DNA from: Butyricicoccus pullicaecorum
Lineage (GTDB): Bacteria > Bacillota > Clostridia > Oscillospirales > Butyricicoccaceae
NCBI GenBank assembly: GCA_018365995.1
Contig: JAGZIY010000002.1
Coordinates: 124,001-188,000, forward strand
Direction of reading: 5' to 3'
DNA: 64,000 nt
Part shown: positions 60,958 through 64,000 of the stretch, piece after piece
Layout of the letters: every line of letters starts with the position of its first letter
Numbering within the stretch: position 1 is the first letter of the stretch
Notes under the pieces: model-generated
Told to the model about the DNA's origin: nothing
The model's database searches: none
Seen by the model: the letters and a program-made list of their open reading frames with translations, nothing else
Made by a program: the position numbers and the translations under genes

Positions 60958-63249
60958 ATGAAGAGTCGTTCTTTCACTTGTCTGTCCCTCTCCCTTGCCT
61001 TGCTGGCAGGCACTGCGGGGGCAACATTCCATGATATTCAAAATACAGACCTTGCACAGGCAGCTGCTTCCCTGAGTGCGCTTGAAATCATGCAGGGCGA
61101 TGGTGCAGGAAACTTCGAGCCAAACCGCAGCCTGACACGCGCCGAGTTTACAAAGCTTGCCGCAACATCACTTGGGCTGTCGGATGCAACAGCTTATAGC
61201 AGCTATACTCTGTTTCCAGATGTACTCTATACCCACTGGGCATCTGGATATATTGCTGCTATGTCTAAATCCCCAGAACTTGCAAAAAAACAAATCATTC
61301 GCGGCAATCCAGACGGAACTTTTACGCCTGAAAAACCAGTGACCTACGGGGAAGCCTGCACCATGCTTTTGCGTATGCTGGACTATACAACAGCAGATGT
61401 TGGTCCCATCTGGCCCACAGACTATATCACCAAAGCACAATCACTGAACCTCACGAAAGGCGCACAAACGCACGGAGAAAATGATCCCATCACCCGTGCA
61501 GATGCCGCAATCATGTTGCGCAATACACTGCGTACCCCGACCAAAGGCGGTCAGAAGCTATATACTGCGCTCTCCGGTTCTACACCAATTGAAAATTCAA
61601 TCCTACTCGCAACACCGGAAACTGATCCTTCTATGACAGCTGGACAGCTCCGCTTTTACGAAAATGGTGAAATTGTAACACGTCCCGGGGCAAATACAAT
61701 AGACAGTGCGCTTGTTGGCTCACGCGGTATCGTCCTGTTTGATAAAACCGCCACAAATAAAGTGCGCTCATTTTTGCCCGAAGTCAGCCAACGGGAAACC
61801 TATCAGATTGTACGTGCAGAGCGGCAGCAGCTTGTCACTTCCGACGGCGGTGCCATTCCGGTTGGACGCAAAGTTCCTGTCATTGTAGGCGGCGAACTGC
61901 ATGACTACATTGAAGCATGGTATGATATCCATGAAAAAGATCAAGTCAGCCTATATTACGATAATGAGCATAATTTGGAGCTTATCTCGGTCGACACCGT
62001 TCTTTCAACTGGTGAAAGCTATGTTTGGGGTATGGATAATTTCTCTCTTCCCAACGGATACCGAATTGAACGCAATGGTGTAACCATCGAGCGCGGCGAC
62101 TTGAAAAAATATGATGTCGTGACATTGAATCCCACCACACAGACAGCATATGTTTCCAATGCACGTATCACTGGTCTGTACGAGGAGGCTTCTCCCTCGT
62201 TCCGGTTCCCAGAAAAAATCAAAGTGCTTGCAACCGAGTTTACCATTTCCGAAGAGGCTGCACCGACCTTTGACAAAACCCAGTTGGGTGAAAAAGTCAC
62301 TTTACTGCTTGACAGTAACCATAACGTGCGTGCCGCTGTGCCGGAAACAGAACTCTCTGCTCCCATGCACGGTATTGTAACGGCTTCCTCCGAGAATGAA
62401 ATTACGGTACAGCTGTTTAACGGTTTGACTATCAAGGGACCGACTGATAAAGCAATCCATAATGTAGCAGTTGGTCAAATGGTAAACCTCTCACAGGATA
62501 GCAAGGGCAATTTGCGTGTTATAGAAAATACCCGTCCTGCCACAAATCCGGGTGACTGGATTGTATCTCGCGGCGTACTTGGCAGCAAGCCAGTTGCACC
62601 CGATGTACAGGTCTTTGAGCGCACCAACAAAGATGCGCCGCTCTATCAAATCAAGCCGGAGGAAATTGGCACAGATGTGATTTCTGGTAAAAAAATAGAA
62701 AGCGTTGTCACCGACCCATCTGGTACAGTCATTGCGATGGTTCTAAATGACGCAACCGGAGAAAGCTGGGTATGGGGTTCCGTAGAAGGTGTATCAGAAG
62801 TTGTGGAAGTGCGAACAATAGGAACTCCCGGTGATCCAAATTATAAACAATTCCCAATCTATGATTACAAGGTCAAAATCACAACACTTGAAGATGATAA
62901 GGAAAAAAGCTATACTATTGATGTTGATGAACAGGTAGAAGGCTTGTCCGGCAAACCTATTCCGCTTGGTCTGCCACGTGCGGCACTCAGCAACACAGGA
63001 GAAATGAATCTAACCTCTAAGCAGCCAATTCGAGTCGGCGCAGCATCTCTTTCTGCCTTCGATGGCTATACCAGTGTCAAGTACAATGATGCTGTATGGC
63101 AGATTGCAGAAAATGTTCCTGTTTGGAATACACGCACCAATCACTTTATGACTCTCCGTCAGGCAAAAGCTGACTTTGATGCTTTCAATCTCTATGCCGA
63201 TGCTCCGCTGGAAAAGGGTGGACAAATCCGTTTGATTACAGTTTCTTAA
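60958..63249 (+). CDS. SLH-domain surface protein
   Basis: 763 residues. Signal peptide about 1-22 (TCLSLSLALLAGTAGA). Three SLH repeats at about 25-195 (EIMQGDGAGNFEPNRSLTRA, IIRGNPDGTFTPEKPVTYGE, HGENDPITRADAAIMLRNTL) bind wall polymers. The remaining 560 residues are beta-rich, probably several repeated small barrels (segments such as YVWGMDNFSLPNGYRI and SWVWGSVEGVSE), with no family recognised. ATG 60958 follows AAGGAG; the earlier ATG at 60934 overlaps the permease end. It starts 20 bases after the permease stop, so it belongs to the exporter operon. Confidence 0.9.
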   Translation: MKSRSFTCLSLSLALLAGTAGATFHDIQNTDLAQAAASLSALEIMQGDGAGNFEPNRSLTRAEFTKLAATSLGLSDATAYSSYTLFPDVLYTHWASGYIAAMSKSPELAKKQIIRGNPDGTFTPEKPVTYGEACTMLLRMLDYTTADVGPIWPTDYITKAQSLNLTKGAQTHGENDPITRADAAIMLRNTLRTPTKGGQKLYTALSGSTPIENSILLATPETDPSMTAGQLRFYENGEIVTRPGANTIDSALVGSRGIVLFDKTATNKVRSFLPEVSQRETYQIVRAERQQLVTSDGGAIPVGRKVPVIVGGELHDYIEAWYDIHEKDQVSLYYDNEHNLELISVDTVLSTGESYVWGMDNFSLPNGYRIERNGVTIERGDLKKYDVVTLNPTTQTAYVSNARITGLYEEASPSFRFPEKIKVLATEFTISEEAAPTFDKTQLGEKVTLLLDSNHNVRAAVPETELSAPMHGIVTASSENEITVQLFNGLTIKGPTDKAIHNVAVGQMVNLSQDSKGNLRVIENTRPATNPGDWIVSRGVLGSKPVAPDVQVFERTNKDAPLYQIKPEEIGTDVISGKKIESVVTDPSGTVIAMVLNDATGESWVWGSVEGVSEVVEVRTIGTPGDPNYKQFPIYDYKVKITTLEDDKEKSYTIDVDEQVEGLSGKPIPLGLPRAALSNTGEMNLTSKQPIRVGAASLSAFDGYTSVKYNDAVWQIAENVPVWNTRTNHFMTLRQAKADFDAFNLYADAPLEKGGQIRLITVS

Positions 63250-63257
63250 AAAGATAC

Positions 63258-63291
63258 AAAAAAACTGGAGTCTAAAGACTCCAGTTTTTTT
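63258..63291. terminator. Bidirectional terminator between the SLH gene and the PhoU-like gene
   Basis: Perfect 10-base stem ACTGGAGTCT (63264-63273) with AGACTCCAGT (63276-63285), A-run before and T-run after. It serves both convergent genes. Confidence 0.92.
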
Positions 63292-63302
63292 ATGCTGATC
63301 TT

Positions 63303-64000
63303 TTACTTTACTTCTGTCCGTGTATTTTCCAAACGTGTCAGGTATTTCTTTTGGAAATACTCCACTGCCTCTTGGAATTCTGGAGAGGCTTTATATTCAT
63401 GCTTACTGAAATCATGGGTGTCAAATCCATTTTTTCCCTCTGCAAGCTGAATGGTATAGATTGCAATATTAGAAGCATGATCTCCAATCTTCTCCAAATC
63501 GTGTACGATTTCAAGGTATGGTAATCCGGTCTGAATACCGCACAACCCCTCATTGAGACGCTCAATATGGCGATCTTTGAGGATTGCTTTCAGCATATCT
63601 ACCACCTCTTCGATCGGTTCTACCTGGCGAGAAACCGACGCAGAGCGCTCCAAATAACCATTTACTGTTTTTTCAAGCAACTCACTCACGGCATCACACA
63701 TGATACTAAGCTCTGCCTGTGCCTGATTGGAAAAGCGTCCGTTTGTCTCCCGCAGCATGGTCACACAGTCAAAAATATTCTGTGCATAATCACCAATCTT
63801 TTCAAAATCACTCAGAGAATGTAACATTTCCGCATGTTGTCGACGCAAGCCGCTTGGAAGATCGGAACGAACCCGTACCAAATACTTCGCAATCTCAACC
63901 TCTGCCCGATCGAGAAAATTCTCCTGCTCCAAAAACAGTTCTGCATTCTGCGCCTTGTTTGTGAACATTGGTTCTACTGCAAGTGCATAATTACTGAGCG
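63303..64000 (-). CDS. PhoU-domain protein, probably C-terminal part of a Na/Pi cotransporter (5' end cut)
   Basis: The reading frame is open to the window edge. It reads LSNYALAVEPMF before the internal Met at 63968, so this Met is probably not the start. About 230 residues are visible. Two PhoU-like three-helix repeats carry the tell-tale LSDFEKIGDYAQNIFD and LEKIGDHASNIAIYTI motifs. Such a pair forms the cytoplasmic tail of NptA/YjbB-type Na+/phosphate cotransporters; a free PhoU is the alternative. The missing membrane half would settle this. Confidence 0.75.
   Translation of the reverse strand, partial: LSNYALAVEPMFTNKAQNAELFLEQENFLDRAEVEIAKYLVRVRSDLPSGLRRQHAEMLHSLSDFEKIGDYAQNIFDCVTMLRETNGRFSNQAQAELSIMCDAVSELLEKTVNGYLERSASVSRQVEPIEEVVDMLKAILKDRHIERLNEGLCGIQTGLPYLEIVHDLEKIGDHASNIAIYTIQLAEGKNGFDTHDFSKHEYKASPEFQEAVEYFQKKYLTRLENTRTEVK

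Overview
This window looks like chromosomal DNA of a spore-forming, anaerobic, gut-type Clostridia bacterium, probably Oscillospirales or a relative. That placement is inferred from gene content, with no marker gene to confirm it. The clues are spoVT, gram-positive ribosome binding sites (AGGAGG type) and sigma-A promoters, a sodium-pumping decarboxylase cluster, an NhaC antiporter, an iron alcohol dehydrogenase, and several S-layer-homology (SLH) surface proteins. Genes are densely packed on both strands. I see no prophage, insertion sequence, CRISPR array or rRNA. The single RNA gene is a tRNA-Arg(CCU).

Layout. 1-5.4 kb (minus): histidine biosynthesis in the order hisD, hisZ-hisG fused in one frame, hisC, hisB, hisH (cut by the left edge). 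5.5-9.8 kb (plus): spoVT, a DUF1576 membrane protein, a CofE (F420-0 ligase)-like protein and a one-helix hypothetical protein. 9.9-18.9 kb (plus): iron alcohol dehydrogenase with a secreted stalk-domain protein; nifS and nifU with metal-ligand-rich tails; mfd, a NUDIX hydrolase and an Spx/ArsC-like protein. 18.9-21.7 kb (minus): PrsA-like foldase, an AT-rich orphan, a short-chain dehydrogenase, and a 54-residue FeoB-associated Cys-rich membrane protein. 21.9-24.9 kb (plus): RNase R overlapping a patatin-like lipase. 25-30 kb (minus): a 2,4-diaminopentanoate-dehydrogenase-like protein, a possible frameshifted small gene, and a complete oadA-oadG-biotin carrier-oadB cluster. 30.4-39.6 kb (mixed): tRNA-Arg, a TRM11-like methyltransferase, GNAT, cardiolipin synthase, an M24 peptidase, an Rrf2 regulator, NhaC, an MGMT-like protein, a secreted unknown and YaaA. 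39.7-51.6 kb (minus): two giant secreted family-2 glycoside hydrolases ending in InlB-type repeats, charged Pro-Glu-Lys linkers and SLH domains. 52.1-56.8 kb (plus): a PhoB/PhoR-like two-component system co-transcribed with a phosphopantetheinyl transferase, then glgA. 57-63.2 kb (plus): a MacAB-like exporter whose operon ends in an SLH protein. Right edge (minus): the PhoU-like C-terminal part of a protein, probably a Na/Pi cotransporter.

How the parts may work together. The surface beta-galactosidases, three SLH proteins in all, and glycogen synthase suggest carbohydrate scavenging at the cell wall and storage of glucose. Decarboxylase, NhaC and the possible Na/Pi cotransporter suggest a sodium cycle. 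Many transcription units show recognisable promoters and hairpin terminators, listed individually. The most unusual points are the HisZ-HisG fusion, the paired metal-binding tails on NifS and NifU, the shared surface-anchor module of the two giant hydrolases with a dyad and terminator between them, the exporter-SLH operon with a palindrome inside its promoter, and the phosphopantetheinyl transferase coupled to a sensor kinase. I found no clear wholly new multi-gene system.
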